From Candidatus Pantoea formicae (GTDB taxonomy: Bacteria > Pseudomonadota > Gammaproteobacteria > Enterobacterales > Enterobacteriaceae), in assembly GCF_011752625.1 (NCBI RefSeq), contig NZ_VWXD01000003.1:372001-436000 (forward strand): a stretch of 64,000 nt of DNA. Direction: 5' to 3'. The notes beneath the pieces are model-generated. The model was not told the origin of the DNA, did not search any database, and saw only the letters and a program-made list of their open reading frames with translations. The stretch's first letter is position 1. Each line of letters opens with the position of its first letter. Made by a program: the position numbers and the translations under genes. Positions 9,840-19,931 of the stretch are shown piece by piece.

Positions 9840-10406
9840 CTAGCGGCTGCGCTTGGCGTGACGTTCACGATTCTCCAGCCGCGCTTGGTCGGTTTTACGC
9901 AAACCGACGTACAGCGCACCTGCCCCTCCGTGCTGCGGTTGCGCCACACAGAAGCTTTGCACTTCTTCAAACTCCTGCAGCCAGCGCGACAGATAGCTGC
10001 GCACGATATTCGCATGCGACTCATCATCACGCCCTTTGCCATGAATAATGAGCAGATTGCGCAGCCCCTGCTTTCTCGCTTGCAACATAAAGCTGAACAG
10101 CGATTGGCGGCAGGTTTCTACCGGCTGTCGCAGCAAATTCAGACTGGCGTCCAGCGGATATTTTCCCAGCCGTAATTTCTCCACGACGCCTTGCTGCATG
10201 CCATCAGTTTTATATTCCAGCGGGGTATTAAGCGGAATGATGTCAAGAAAACCCCGTGTCAGGAAATTCTCCTCTTCATCTTCCCGCTGCACAGTACGTG
10301 GTTCTTTGGTGGAGGGCGCACGCAACCACTGGGTATTGGCGCAATCTTTCAATGGTGTCACATCGCCCATGGCATCCCGGAAAAGGTCTTCATCGTCAAG
10401 GTTCAT
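9840..10406 (-). CDS. smrA: SmrA, Smr-domain DNA endonuclease
   Basis: A 188-residue homologue of E. coli SmrA (YdaL). Recognisable stretches are MNLDDEDLFRDAMGDVTPLK, NFLTRGFLDIIPL and the Smr domain, with LDAS (the LDxH-like site), LLIIHGKGRD and PQHGGAGALYVGL. Smr domains bind or nick nucleic acids; E. coli SmrA has DNA endonuclease activity in vitro. ATG 10406 was chosen to match the family N-terminus; the frame stays open to 10460. Proximity to fnr and uspE repeats the E. coli order. Confidence 0.92.
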   Translation of the reverse strand: MNLDDEDLFRDAMGDVTPLKDCANTQWLRAPSTKEPRTVQREDEEENFLTRGFLDIIPLNTPLEYKTDGMQQGVVEKLRLGKYPLDASLNLLRQPVETCRQSLFSFMLQARKQGLRNLLIIHGKGRDDESHANIVRSYLSRWLQEFEEVQSFCVAQPQHGGAGALYVGLRKTDQARLENRERHAKRSR

Positions 10407-10668
10407 GGTTTTTTCTCGCGCCTGGTGGTTTATTGAACGCAAAAAGCCGCTCAAAGACAAAATAGTAGCAAAGGATTTTTGCTATCACATCTGTCACTTT
10501 TTGCGCTGTAGCCTACTGTGAACAGATGTAAACATGTAAAGAAAACGTGCCAGATCAATAAACTTGGTATCTTGAGCAACGCGCAAATACTGAAATACCT
10601 GACGTTTGTAAGGGATTGATGATAATTACTGCTCGGATGAGTTCCCTTAACAAATAAAAATGTTAAAA

Positions 10669-10682
10669 TTGACGGCAGTCAA
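10669..10682 (+). promoter_or_regulatory. FNR-like operator upstream of fnr
   Basis: TTGAC-GGCA-GTCAA is a perfect palindrome differing from the FNR consensus TTGAT-N4-ATCAA by one symmetric base per half. Its centre is about 27 bp before the fnr ATG, a position fitting the known autorepression of fnr in E. coli by binding near the transcription start. Confidence 0.65.
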
Positions 10683-10702
10683 TAATCATCGAGCGAACCC
10701 CT

Positions 10703-11455
10703 ATGATCCCGGAAAAACGCAGCATTCGACGTATTCAGTCAGGCGGTTGTGCCATCCATTGTCAGGATTGCAGCATTAGCCAATTGTGTATTCCCTTCAC
10801 GCTGAACGAGCACGAGCTGGATCAGCTGGATAATATCATTGAGCGCAAAAAGCCCATTCAGAAAGGCCAGACGCTGTTCAAAGCCGGTGATGAATTGAAA
10901 TCACTTTATGCCATTCGTTCCGGCACCATCAAGAGCTATACCATCACTGAACAGGGTGACGAGCAGATTACCGGCTTCCACCTGGCGGGTGACTTAGTGG
11001 GCTTCGATGCCATTGTGGGTGCGCATCATCCCAGCTTCGCCCAAGCGCTGGAAACGGCCATGGTGTGTGAAATTCCTTTCGAAACCCTCGACGACCTTTC
11101 CGGTAAAATGCCTGCCCTGCGCCAACAGATGATGCGTCTGATGAGCGGCGAGATTAAAGGCGACCAGGATATGATCCTACTGCTATCGAAAAAGAATGCG
11201 GAAGAACGCCTGGCGGCCTTTGTATGGAACCTGTCACGTCGTTTTGGTCAACGTGGGTTCTCCCAGCGTGAATTCCGCCTGACGATGACGCGTGGCGACA
11301 TTGGTAACTATTTGGGACTAACCGTAGAAACCATCAGTCGTCTGCTGGGTCGCTTCCAGAAAAGCGGCATGCTGGCGGTGAAAGGCAAATATATCACTAT
11401 CGAGAACCATGCACTGCTGGCAGAACTGGCTGGTCAGACTGAACAAGCAGCGTGA
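10703..11455 (+). CDS. fnr: FNR, oxygen-responsive global regulator
   Basis: A 250-residue CRP/FNR-family regulator, the same length as E. coli FNR. The four ligands for the oxygen-labile [4Fe-4S] cluster are present: C20, C23, C29 and C122. D154 of the dimerisation helix is present. The recognition helix has E209 and R213 in [10 protein letters not shown], the residues that read TTGAT half-sites. Without oxygen the dimer activates anaerobic respiration and fermentation genes. Likely targets in this window are fnrS, pntAB, ldhA, nifJ and tpx (inference except fnrS, which has a clear site). The upstream FNR-like palindrome suggests autoregulation. Confidence 0.98.
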   Translation: MIPEKRSIRRIQSGGCAIHCQDCSISQLCIPFTLNEHELDQLDNIIERKKPIQKGQTLFKAGDELKSLYAIRSGTIKSYTITEQGDEQITGFHLAGDLVGFDAIVGAHHPSFAQALETAMVCEIPFETLDDLSGKMPALRQQMMRLMSGEIKGDQDMILLLSKKNAEERLAAFVWNLSRRFGQRGFSQREFRLTMTRGDIGNYLGLTVETISRLLGRFQKSGMLAVKGKYITIENHALLAELAGQTEQAA

Positions 11456-11460
11456 TTTAG

Positions 11461-11496
11461 TGCCGGGTCAATAATTGTTATTTAATTGATCCGGCA
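11461..11496 (+). terminator. Stem-loop after fnr
   Basis: TGCCGGGTCAAT pairs with ATTGATCCGGCA across a 12-base loop (12 pairs, one G-U). It starts five bases after the fnr stop. The following ACAACTTTT is only moderately U-rich, so it is a probable but weak terminator. Confidence 0.55.
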
Positions 11497-11573
11497 ACAA
11501 CTTTTCCCCTTCTGCCCTGCGCAAACTTAGGCTATCTTTAATCCAACTTGCTTTGGTTTGAGGAGATTGCCTT

Positions 11574-12530
11574 ATGTCCCGGTACCAAAATATTCTGGTT
11601 GCGATTGACGCCCAGCAGGATGACCAACCCGCGCTGCGTCGTGCAGTGTATCTGAACCAACGTATCGGCGGAAAAATCAAAGCTTTCCTGCCTATCTATG
11701 ATTTCTCCTATGAAATGACCACCTTATTGTCACCGGATGAGCGCTCTAACATGCGCAAAGGTGTCATTAGCCAGCGTACCGAATGGATCCGCCAGCAGGC
11801 CCATGCGTACATTGAGGCCGGGGTCGATATTGAAATTAAAGTGGTCTGGCACAACCGCCCCTATGAAGCGATTATTCAGGAAGTCCTGGCACACCAGCAC
11901 GATCTGGTCTTAAAGATGGCCCATCAGCACGACCGCTTGGAGGCTGTAATCTTCACGCCTACTGACTGGCATTTGTTGCGCAAATGTCCGTCACCGGTCT
12001 GGATGGTAAAAGACCAACCCTGGCCGGAAGGCGGTAAAGCGGTGGTGGCGGTGAATCTGGCGAGTGAAGAACCCCATCATGATGAGCTGAATCAGAAGCT
12101 GATTCGTGAAACGGTTCTGCTGGCCGATATGGTCAATCACACCGAAGTCCATTTGGTCGGTGCTTATCCCATTACGCCCATCAATATTGCGATTGAACTG
12201 CCTGACTTTGATCCCAGCGTCTACAACGATGCCATTCGCGGCCAGCATCTGGTGGCGATGAAAGCGCTGCGACAGAAATTCTCCATCGGTGAAGAGTTTA
12301 CCCACGTGGCGAAAGGTTTGCCGGAGGAGGTGATCCCGGATATCGCTTCACATCTGGAAGCCGGTATTGTCGTACTGGGGACGATTGGCCGCACCGGACT
12401 CTCAGCCGCCTTTTTAGGCAATACCGCGGAGCAGGTGATCGACCATCTGCGCTGTGATTTACTGGCTATCAAACCCGATGACTTCAAATCGCCGATCGAT
12501 TACGACGACGAAGAAGACGAAGACGACTAA
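11574..12530 (+). CDS. uspE: UspE, tandem universal stress protein
   Basis: A 318-residue protein with two Usp domains in tandem (about 1-150 and 155-305), as in E. coli UspE. Domain 1 begins [20 protein letters not shown]. Domain 2 contains the [21 protein letters not shown] nucleotide-loop region. The C-terminus is strongly acidic (DDEEDEDD). UspE is a cytoplasmic stress protein linked to motility, adhesion and cell aggregation in E. coli. The ATG is preceded by GAGGAG. The fnr-uspE pair is conserved across enterics. Confidence 0.96.
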   Translation: MSRYQNILVAIDAQQDDQPALRRAVYLNQRIGGKIKAFLPIYDFSYEMTTLLSPDERSNMRKGVISQRTEWIRQQAHAYIEAGVDIEIKVVWHNRPYEAIIQEVLAHQHDLVLKMAHQHDRLEAVIFTPTDWHLLRKCPSPVWMVKDQPWPEGGKAVVAVNLASEEPHHDELNQKLIRETVLLADMVNHTEVHLVGAYPITPINIAIELPDFDPSVYNDAIRGQHLVAMKALRQKFSIGEEFTHVAKGLPEEVIPDIASHLEAGIVVLGTIGRTGLSAAFLGNTAEQVIDHLRCDLLAIKPDDFKSPIDYDDEEDEDD

Positions 12531-12539
12531 AAACAACAA

Positions 12540-12569
12540 GGGCGACCACTTAGGGTCGCCCTTCTTTTT
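12540..12569 (+). terminator. Terminator between uspE and pntB
   Basis: GGGCGACC and GGTCGCCC pair around ACTTAG and are followed by TTCTTTTT. The uspE and pntB genes converge here. The T-run lies on the uspE side, with a weaker A-rich stretch on the other side, so it may work in both directions. Confidence 0.85.
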
Positions 12570-12583
12570 ACCTGTGCGCTCAA

Positions 12584-13972
12584 TTACAGGGCGCGCAGAA
12601 TCCCTTCAACGCTGGCCTTCGCATCACCAAACAACATTTGTGTGTTGTCTTTGAAGAACAGTGGGTTCTGTACACCTGCGTAACCGGTGTTCATGGAACG
12701 TTTGAACACGATAACGTTTTGCGCTTTCCACACTTCCAACACTGGCATTCCAGCGATTGGGCTACGCGGATCTTCCTGAGCTGCCGGGTTAACCGTGTCG
12801 TTGGCACCGATCACCAGGACAGTGTCCGTGTCGCTAAAGTCATCGTTGATCTCGTCCATCTCCAGCACCACGTCATAAGGCACTTTCGCTTCCGCCAGCA
12901 ACACGTTCATGTGACCCGGTAAACGACCCGCAACTGGGTGAATACCAAAGCGGACTTTAATACCGCGAGCACGCAGTTTCTCGGTAATTTCCGCGACCGG
13001 ATACTGTGCCTGGGCAACGGCCATGCCATAGCCTGGTGTGATGATCACAGAAGAAGAACCTTTCAGCAGCTCTGCGGTGTCTTCCGCCGTGATTTCACGA
13101 TGTTCACCCTCTTCTTCACTTTCACCGCCTACGCTCACGTCAGTGCCGAAACCGCCGGCGATAACGCTAATGAACGAACGGTTCATCGCCTTACACATGA
13201 TGTAAGACAGAATCGCACCTGAAGAACCCACCAGCGCACCGGTCACGATCAGCAAGTCATTGCTCAGCATAAAGCCCGCTGCCGCTGCTGCCCAACCGGA
13301 GTAGGAGTTCAGCATCGAGACCACAACTGGCATATCTGCACCACCAATTGAGGCGACCAGGTGCCAGCCGAATACTAAGGCAATGACGGTCATCAGCAGT
13401 AAGGCAACCACTTGTGAACCCGTGCTGTCAGTCTGTACGAACCACAGCATCAGCAGGAAGGAGACCACCAAGGCCGCCAGGTTCATTTTGTGACGATGCG
13501 GCAGCATCAGCGCTTTAGAAGAGATCTTGCCGCGCAGTTTGCCAAACGCCACGATGGAACCGGTAAAGGTCACCGCACCGATGAAGATGCCAAGGAACAC
13601 TTCGGTCAGATGGATGTTTTCCATCACCGGAGCCAGACCTGGTGCATGATCGAGATAGCTGTTAAAGCCCACCAGAACGGCAGCCAGACCCACAAAGCTG
13701 TGCAAAATCGCCACCAGCTCTGGCATTTCAGTCATTTCGACTTTCTTCGCCAGACGGACGCCAATCGCACCCCCGATCACCATCGCTAACAGGATCCACG
13801 CAACGTTGCCGCTGTTAGGTCCGAAGACGGTCGCCAGCAGCGCAATCGCCATGCCGCTGACACCAAAGATGTTACCCTGCTTGGACGTCTCGTGTTTTGA
13901 GAGGCCGGCCAGGCTGAAAATAAAGAGAATCGCGGCAACAATGTATGCTGCAGTCACTAATCCGCCAGACAT
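12584..13972 (-). CDS. pntB: NAD(P) transhydrogenase subunit beta
   Basis: A 462-residue beta subunit of the proton-translocating transhydrogenase. It uses the proton gradient to drive hydride transfer from NADH to NADP+. The N-terminal two thirds carry about nine membrane segments (domain II). The C-terminal domain III binds NADP(H), with the [10 protein letters not shown] fingerprint, [18 protein letters not shown] and [12 protein letters not shown]. Length matches E. coli PntB. The ATG follows AAGGGG, 11 bp after pntA, so the two are cotranscribed. Confidence 0.98.
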   Translation of the reverse strand: MSGGLVTAAYIVAAILFIFSLAGLSKHETSKQGNIFGVSGMAIALLATVFGPNSGNVAWILLAMVIGGAIGVRLAKKVEMTEMPELVAILHSFVGLAAVLVGFNSYLDHAPGLAPVMENIHLTEVFLGIFIGAVTFTGSIVAFGKLRGKISSKALMLPHRHKMNLAALVVSFLLMLWFVQTDSTGSQVVALLLMTVIALVFGWHLVASIGGADMPVVVSMLNSYSGWAAAAAGFMLSNDLLIVTGALVGSSGAILSYIMCKAMNRSFISVIAGGFGTDVSVGGESEEEGEHREITAEDTAELLKGSSSVIITPGYGMAVAQAQYPVAEITEKLRARGIKVRFGIHPVAGRLPGHMNVLLAEAKVPYDVVLEMDEINDDFSDTDTVLVIGANDTVNPAAQEDPRSPIAGMPVLEVWKAQNVIVFKRSMNTGYAGVQNPLFFKDNTQMLFGDAKASVEGILRAL

Positions 13973-13983
13973 GTTGTTACCCC

Positions 13984-15516
13984 TTAATTCTTACGAAACA
14001 TTTTCAGCATGCGCTGGGTGACGGTGAATCCACCGAAGATATTGATGCTGGCAATCAGAACAGCGACGAAGGCAAGGAAAGTCACCCAACCGCCGTGGCC
14101 CATTTGCAGCACCGCACCCACCACAATAATGCCGGAAATGGCATTAGTGACGGACATCAACGGCGTATGCAATGCATGGCTGACGTTCCATACCACGTAG
14201 TAGCCGACGACGCAGGAGAGCGCGAAAACGGTAAAGTGGGACAGGAACTCAGGCGGTGCCACATTGGCGAGGCAGGCAAACAGCACCACGGCCAGCGCGA
14301 TCAGCAGATATTTGCGCCATGGAGAAACCGGTTTGGCTTCCACTTTGGCTTTTGGCTGAATGGCCGCTTGCGCCGTTTTCGGTGCAGCTGAAACCTGAAT
14401 CGGCGGTGCCGGCCAGGTGACTTCGCCGTCACGAATCACGGTAACGCCACGTACCACAACGTCTTCGAAGTCGACGGTGATTTCGCCGTTCTTCTCTTTG
14501 CACAGCAGTTTCAGCAGGTTTACCAGATTGGTGCCGTACAGCTGAGAGGACTGTGTTGGCAGACGGCTAGGCAGATCGGTATAACCAATGATCTTCACAC
14601 CGTTGCTGGTTAAAGTCACCTGATCGGCTACCGTGAGATCGCAGTTGCCGCCGGTGGCCGCCGCCAGATCGACAATCACGCTGCCTGGCTTCATGCTGGC
14701 AACCATTTCAGCAGTGATCAGCTTCGGTGCCGGTTTGCCTGGGATCAACGCGGTAGTCACGATGATATCGACTTCTTTAGCCTGTGCCGCAAACAGTTCC
14801 ATCTCGGCCTTAATAAAGGCTTCTGACATCACTTTGGCATAGCCATCACCACTACCCGCTTCCTCTTCGAAGTCCAGCTCCAGGAACTCGGCGCCCATAC
14901 TCTGCACCTGTTCTTTCACTTCTGGACGGGTATCGAACGCACGAACGATAGCCCCAAGGCTGCCAGCTGCACCGATTGCCGCCAGACCCGCCACGCCCGC
15001 ACCGATGATCATCACTTTGGCGGGTGGTACTTTACCTGCCGCCGTGATTTGACCGGTAAAGAAGCGACCGAATTCATGCGCCGCTTCAACGATGGCACGG
15101 TAACCCGCGATGTTTGCCATTGAACTCAGCGCATCCAGTGCCTGGGCACGGGAAATACGCGGTACGGAGTCCATAGCCATCACGGTAACTTGGCGTGCTG
15201 CCAGTTTTTCCAGCAGCGCAGGATTTTGCGCTGGCCAAATAAAGCTCACCAGCGTGCTGCCCGCGCGCGTCAGTTCGATCTCCTGATCGTCTGGCGCATT
15301 CACTTTCAACACAATGTCAGACTGCCAGACACTTTCGGTGGTGCTGATAGTGGCACCGGCGGCGATAAAACTTTCATCATCAAAGCTGGCACGAATTCCT
15401 GCGCCCTGCTCGACAGTCACGCTGAATCCCAGCTTGATCAGCTGCTCAACGGTCTTGGGCGTAGCTGCGACGCGCGACTCGTTGGCTAACCGTTCTTTGG
15501 GTATCCCAATTAACAT
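13984..15516 (-). CDS. pntA: NAD(P) transhydrogenase subunit alpha
   Basis: A 510-residue alpha subunit. Domain I at the N-terminus binds NAD(H), with [12 protein letters not shown] early and the Rossmann motif [11 protein letters not shown] at about residues 172-182. The mobile-loop region near [13 protein letters not shown] is intact. The C-terminal 120 residues hold four membrane segments that pack with PntB. It is first in the pntAB operon. The ATG is preceded by AAAGGAAACAGT. Length is the same as E. coli PntA. Confidence 0.98.
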   Translation of the reverse strand: MLIGIPKERLANESRVAATPKTVEQLIKLGFSVTVEQGAGIRASFDDESFIAAGATISTTESVWQSDIVLKVNAPDDQEIELTRAGSTLVSFIWPAQNPALLEKLAARQVTVMAMDSVPRISRAQALDALSSMANIAGYRAIVEAAHEFGRFFTGQITAAGKVPPAKVMIIGAGVAGLAAIGAAGSLGAIVRAFDTRPEVKEQVQSMGAEFLELDFEEEAGSGDGYAKVMSEAFIKAEMELFAAQAKEVDIIVTTALIPGKPAPKLITAEMVASMKPGSVIVDLAAATGGNCDLTVADQVTLTSNGVKIIGYTDLPSRLPTQSSQLYGTNLVNLLKLLCKEKNGEITVDFEDVVVRGVTVIRDGEVTWPAPPIQVSAAPKTAQAAIQPKAKVEAKPVSPWRKYLLIALAVVLFACLANVAPPEFLSHFTVFALSCVVGYYVVWNVSHALHTPLMSVTNAISGIIVVGAVLQMGHGGWVTFLAFVAVLIASINIFGGFTVTQRMLKMFRKN

Positions 15517-16055
15517 ACTGTTTCCTTTCTACAATTAAAGGATGAGGTTCTGTAAGTGGCACAAGCTCACAAGACTGAAACAGCGTTTCAGCCTTTTATG
15601 AGCAAAATGCGCAATGTAACAAAGTCTTTATAACCTACTGAAAATGTGAAAAGTGATCCACAGCGATAACGCACACTTATGACATTCACACAAATATTCA
15701 GATGCAAAGATTGAATGCCACGTTTTGCCACTAGTTTTACGTCGTAATAAAAAATATTCTGCTGCGCAAAATCGTGTCATGTCGAATTAAGTGTTTTCAA
15801 AAACCTATAATTAACAATATGTTAACTATTATGGCACTATGTGTTACCACAATAAGTGGTAACCCGATTAAAAAATCGCCATAACATAACCAAATGACAT
15901 CTCGATGAATAATTTGCGGTGATTGTCAATCTTATGCGCATAAATTGGCTGAGACAGGCTGATTGTTACATGCAATAATCAGCGGCTAATCTGTTATACA
16001 TCAAGAGTCCAGCACGTTTTCGTACTCATTTTGCGTAAGGCGAAGGATCATTTTT
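15517..16055. other. Long pntA-ydgH intergenic region with several palindromes
   Basis: These 539 bp separate the divergent pntAB and ydgH genes and contain no convincing ORF. They hold five inverted repeats. CTGAAAC-AGC-GTTTCAG is at 15575-15591, in the pntA leader. TTAACA-ATA-TGTTAA is at 15821-15835, GTTACCAC-AATAA-GTGGTAAC at 15843-15863 and CGATT-AAAA-AATCG at about 15865-15878. CTGATTGTT-ACATGC-AATAATCAG is at 15959-15982. The last sits just before a TATACA that could be the ydgH -10. Their binding proteins are unknown. Confidence 0.6.
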
Positions 16056-17012
16056 ATGAAGCTGAAGAACACCATTCTGGCGACCACCTTGTTATCCCTG
16101 TTGGCAGCAAATGCATTTGCCGCCAAAGAGTTGACGCCAGAACAAGCGGCCGCGTTGAAGCCATTCGAACGTATTAATATCAGCGGTCGTTTTAATGCCA
16201 TTGGTGATGCCACTGATGCCATCTCAAAAGCAGCCGATGAAAAAGGCGCTGACTCTTTCTATGTTCAGGGCATCAATGACACCAACGGCAATGGTGGTAA
16301 CTGGCGCGTAACGGCAGACCTGTATAAAGCCAATGCACCCAAAGCGGATGACACCACCCAATATCGCATGTTCAATGGTGTTAAAGAGCTGCCTAAAGCA
16401 GAAGCGTATCGTTTAGAGCCATTCGATACCGTCTCTGTCAGCGGTTTCTTCTCAAGCCAGCCAGACGTGAATGATGCGATTGCCAAACAGGCTAAAGACA
16501 AAGGTGCTGCATCCTTCTTTATTGTGCGTCAGGTTGATGCCAACAACGGCGGTAACCAATACATTACTGCTTATGTTTACAAAGCTGATGCGCCTGAACG
16601 TAAGGTACAAAACGTCTCCGACTCCATCCCAGCAGATTCAGAAGCAGGTAAAGCGGCTCTGGCGGCTGGCGGTGCGGAAGCGAAAAAAGTGGCCATTCCG
16701 GGTGTTGCCTCTTCCGATACACCAAGCCGTAGCGTAGGTCGCTTCTTTGAAACGCAAAGTTCTACCGGGCAGCGTTACACGGTGAAACTGGCCGATGGTC
16801 GTAGTGTGCAGGAAGTTAACGCCATCACGGCCGCACAAATGCAGCCGTTTGATACGGTGACTTTCTCTGATCACTTCGGCACACCGACAGAAGTGTCTGA
16901 AGCCGTTGCCAAACGCGCTGCAGATAAAGGCGCGAAGTATTATCACATCACCCGCCAGTGGTCGAGCCAGAGCGGCGGTAACCTGACCGTGACTGCCGAC
17001 CTGTTCAAGTAA
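16056..17012 (+). CDS. ydgH: YdgH, periplasmic triple-DUF1471 (YhcN-like) protein
   Basis: A 318-residue exported protein. The signal peptide ends at about ANAFA (residue 22). Three DUF1471 repeats follow, each with an FxxxxxSGxF core, a DAxxKxAxxKGA helix and a closing VTADLYK-type strand. They lie at about residues 27-90, 115-180 and 250-318. YdgH proteins affect envelope properties and stress tolerance in enterics, but the molecular role is not settled. The ATG at 16056 is preceded by AAGGATCATTTTT. It is divergent from pntAB. Confidence 0.95.
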   Translation: MKLKNTILATTLLSLLAANAFAAKELTPEQAAALKPFERINISGRFNAIGDATDAISKAADEKGADSFYVQGINDTNGNGGNWRVTADLYKANAPKADDTTQYRMFNGVKELPKAEAYRLEPFDTVSVSGFFSSQPDVNDAIAKQAKDKGAASFFIVRQVDANNGGNQYITAYVYKADAPERKVQNVSDSIPADSEAGKAALAAGGAEAKKVAIPGVASSDTPSRSVGRFFETQSSTGQRYTVKLADGRSVQEVNAITAAQMQPFDTVTFSDHFGTPTEVSEAVAKRAADKGAKYYHITRQWSSQSGGNLTVTADLFK

Positions 17013-17019
17013 TAGTGAT

Positions 17020-17043
17020 GCGGGGCGATATGCGTCGCCCCGC
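17020..17043 (+). terminator. Stem-loop after ydgH
   Basis: GCGGGGCGA and TCGCCCCGC form nine pairs around TATGCG, eight bases after the ydgH stop. The following sequence (TCATCTGTTT) is a poor U-tract, so termination strength is uncertain. Confidence 0.65.
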
Positions 17044-17223
17044 TCATCTGTTTGCATAATCTCTGCACAAATCTGCATAAACCTGCATTGCCTTCCCCAT
17101 TCGCTCTCCGTAAAATCCTTCGCCTATTTTCAGGGCATTCCGTTTTAAACTCGGCCAAACACCGCGTTACACTCCAACGGAATAGTCACTACCCAGCATA
17201 GTCTGCTGTTCAGGAATGGCGTT

Positions 17224-18615
17224 TTGGATAAAAAATTAGGTCTTGGTGCGCTCACGGCGTTGGTGCTTAGCTCAATGCTCGGTGCAGGCGTGTTTAGCCT
17301 GCCACAAAATATGGCTGCCGTTGCCGGTCCGGCCGCCTTGCTGCTTGGCTGGCTGATTACCGGTGTGGGTATCATTTTTCTGTCGCTGGCAATGCTGCTT
17401 TTGACGCGCTTAAAGCCCGAACTGGATGGCGGCATCTTCACCTATGCTCGCGCAGGCTTTGGCGAACTGGTTGGGTTTTGTTCTGCATGGGGTTACTGGT
17501 TGTGTGCGGTCATCGCTAACGTCTCCTATCTGGTCATCGTTTTCTCCGCGCTGAGTTTCTTCACTGATACCCCCGATCATGTGGTGTTTGGCGATGGCAA
17601 TACCTGGCAGGCGATGCTGGGAGCCTCGGTATTGTTATGGCTGGTGCATTGTCTGGTACTGCGCGGCGTACAAACCGCCGCCAGTATCAATCTGTTAGCC
17701 ACACTGGGAAAATTAGTCCCGTTGCTACTGTTTGTCGTATTGGCACTGGTGGCATTCAATTTTGACCGCTTTGCGTTCGATTTCAGCGGCCTGGCATTAG
17801 GTCAGCCCCTGTGGCAGCAAGTGAAACAAACTATGCTGATCACCTTGTGGGTGTTTATTGGTGTTGAAGGCGCGGTAGTGGTTTCTGCGCGTGCGCGTCA
17901 TAAGAAAGATGTAGGACGCGCGACCATGATGGCGGTCATCGCGGCATTGTTGGTGTATCTGCTGGTGACATTACTTGCATTGGGCGTTGTGCCCCGCGCG
18001 GAACTGGCACAAATGCGCAATCCCTCCATGGCGGGCTTGATGAAACATTTGCTCGGGCATTGGGGTGACGCGGTCATCGCGGTCGGCTTGATCATTTCCG
18101 TGTGCGGCGCGTACCTCAGTTGGACCATCATGGCCGCCGAAGTGCCGTTTCTCGCGGCACAACAAGGGGCTTTCCCGCGCAGCATTGCACGTCAGAATCG
18201 CCACAACTCGCCTGCGGCTTCATTATGGCTCACCAACGGAAGCGTTCAGGTGTGTCTGATCCTTATTGCTTTGACGGGCGCAGATTACAATACCTTGCTG
18301 ACCATCGCATCAGAGATGATTCTGGTGCCTTATCTGCTGGTGGGTTTGTATTTGATCAAAGTGGTACGCGGGCAAAATAAACCGCTGGCGATGTTGACGG
18401 GCATCGGTGCCAGTGCCTACGGCATCTGGTTGCTTTATGCCTCTGGCCCGCTGCACTTGCTGCTTTCCGTGGTGTTGTACGCGCCGGGCTTATTGTTGTT
18501 TCTCTATGCGCGACGCGGCGGCCGAAGCGAGACATTACTGTCACAGCTGGAACGCATCGCGATTGTCTTGCTGATTGCTGCGTCACTGCCCGCCATGTGG
18601 CAGCTTACGCAATAA
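17224..18615 (+). CDS. ydgI: YdgI, APC-family amino acid antiporter
   Basis: A 463-residue permease of the basic amino acid/polyamine antiporter family, closely resembling E. coli YdgI, a putative arginine/ornithine antiporter. About 12-13 TM segments are visible. The conserved LGAGVFSLPQNMAAVAGPAA of TM1 and WVFIGVEGAVVVSARAR of TM6 are both present. The start is a TTG at 17224-17226 with AGGA eight bases upstream; no in-frame ATG would keep TM1. Substrate assignment comes from the family only. It lies downstream of ydgH, as in E. coli. Confidence 0.92.
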   Translation: MDKKLGLGALTALVLSSMLGAGVFSLPQNMAAVAGPAALLLGWLITGVGIIFLSLAMLLLTRLKPELDGGIFTYARAGFGELVGFCSAWGYWLCAVIANVSYLVIVFSALSFFTDTPDHVVFGDGNTWQAMLGASVLLWLVHCLVLRGVQTAASINLLATLGKLVPLLLFVVLALVAFNFDRFAFDFSGLALGQPLWQQVKQTMLITLWVFIGVEGAVVVSARARHKKDVGRATMMAVIAALLVYLLVTLLALGVVPRAELAQMRNPSMAGLMKHLLGHWGDAVIAVGLIISVCGAYLSWTIMAAEVPFLAAQQGAFPRSIARQNRHNSPAASLWLTNGSVQVCLILIALTGADYNTLLTIASEMILVPYLLVGLYLIKVVRGQNKPLAMLTGIGASAYGIWLLYASGPLHLLLSVVLYAPGLLLFLYARRGGRSETLLSQLERIAIVLLIAASLPAMWQLTQ

Positions 18616-19053
18616 TTAGTGGGGTTGAACCGGAATTGAAACACACAGCAGGTCATCCTGCTGTGTCAGGTTGAGCGCTTTACGGTATTCCTGATGAATG
18701 GCGTCAAGTTGCTCGGCTGACAGAGGATAAGGCAGCTGAATATCAAAGCGACTGATGTGTTGTTGTTCAGCCAAGGTGATCAGGCGCGCGATGTTAATTT
18801 CATCGCTGACTTGAGTAGAAATGATTTGTAATGCTAATTCTTTCAGGTGTTCGTCGCTAGCAGCCAGGCCTTGGGCAGATTTACGCGTCACCATGCCAAA
18901 AATCGGCATGACACCGTAAATGGCGTCAACAAAACTCCAGCGTTTTTTGCAGGATGCGGAGAGAAAATCGCTGTAATTGAAGCAGATGCGGTCACTGTAT
19001 CTGGCTGAAGCCAGCTCTTTATCAGACACCCTCGCACTCCTCCTGGTTTTCAT
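18616..19053 (-). CDS. Uncharacterised 145-residue protein
   Basis: I do not recognise this protein. It is soluble with no signal peptide or TM segment. The N-terminal third is basic with two Cys (RICFNYSDFLSASCKKRW). The C-terminal two thirds look like an alpha/beta fold (ELALQIISTQVSDEINIARL, then ISRFDIQLPYPLSAEQLDAI). ATG 19053 was chosen because GGAA lies just upstream and the extension to 19098 is weak. It converges tightly on ydgI, with stops adjacent, and diverges from rstA. In E. coli this place is taken by folM and ydgC. Confidence 0.7.
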   Translation of the reverse strand: MKTRRSARVSDKELASARYSDRICFNYSDFLSASCKKRWSFVDAIYGVMPIFGMVTRKSAQGLAASDEHLKELALQIISTQVSDEINIARLITLAEQQHISRFDIQLPYPLSAEQLDAIHQEYRKALNLTQQDDLLCVSIPVQPH

Positions 19054-19205
19054 TACGGTTCCGAACCTTGCGCTACAACGCGCCGCTAATAATGGCACAT
19101 TTCACCGTAAACATACCAGTCAGGCAGGGATATTTCGTGCGATAACGTAGAGCTCAGGTCCAGGAAAAGTTATGCTGCTGTCATTCTCATCACTTGCAGA
19201 GAAAT

Positions 19206-19931
19206 ATGAACAGAATTGTCTATGTGGAAGATGAGCCAGAAGTGGGTGAATTAATCGCCGCTTATCTTGGCCGCCACGATATTGAAGTGATTGTTGAAAC
19301 GCGCGGAGACCGCGCTGAAGCCACCATCCTTGAAGCCGATCCCGATCTGGTCCTGCTGGATATTATGTTGCCAGGCAAAGATGGCATGACGGTGTGCCGC
19401 GACCTGCGCGCGCACTGGCAAGGGCCGATCGTGTTACTGACCTCACTCGACAGCGACATGAACCATATTCTGGCGCTAGAAATGGGGGCTAATGATTACA
19501 TCCTAAAAACGACACCTCCCGCGGTTTTATTAGCGCGTTTACGCCTGCATCTTCGCCAGGCTCAGGGTGTCCAGCCCGAAGTCGCGCCAGCGGTGCAAAG
19601 CTCGCAGCGGGTTTTACGCTTTGGTTCACTCACCATTGATTCACTGAATCGCCAGGTGACGCTGTTCGATGAGAATATCACCCTCTCCACCGCGGATTTC
19701 GATCTGCTGTGGGAACTGGCAACGCATGCCGGCCAGATCCTAAATCGTGACGCGTTGCTGAAGACGCTGCGTGGCGTGAGCTATGACGGCATGGATCGCA
19801 GCATTGATGTAGCGATTTCTCGCCTGCGTAAAAAGCTGTACGACAGTGCCACCGAGCCCTTCCGCATTAAAACGATTCGAAATAAAGGTTATCTGTTCGC
19901 ACCTCAGGCTTGGGATACCCGCTCCGCATGA
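19206..19931 (+). CDS. rstA: RstA, OmpR-family response regulator
   Basis: A 241-residue response regulator. The receiver domain has acidic residues EDE (8-10), phospho-acceptor D52 in LVLLDIMLPGKDG, and the conserved TSLDSD and ILKTTPP (Lys) segments. The C-terminal winged HTH (about 140-235) includes LSTADFDLLWELATHAGQ and the SYDGMDRSIDVAISRLRKKL recognition region. In E. coli and Salmonella RstA controls asr, acid response and iron-related genes. An RstA-box match lies 3.6 kb downstream, before asr. ATG 19206 matches the family N-terminus; the upstream TTG is rejected. It is translationally coupled to rstB by an ATGA overlap. Confidence 0.97.
   Translation: MNRIVYVEDEPEVGELIAAYLGRHDIEVIVETRGDRAEATILEADPDLVLLDIMLPGKDGMTVCRDLRAHWQGPIVLLTSLDSDMNHILALEMGANDYILKTTPPAVLLARLRLHLRQAQGVQPEVAPAVQSSQRVLRFGSLTIDSLNRQVTLFDENITLSTADFDLLWELATHAGQILNRDALLKTLRGVSYDGMDRSIDVAISRLRKKLYDSATEPFRIKTIRNKGYLFAPQAWDTRSA

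Noticed and set aside
19054..19205. PhoP box upstream of rstA
   Set aside because: Only a single GTTTA half-site (minus strand near 19107) is visible; the second half is not there at the required spacing.
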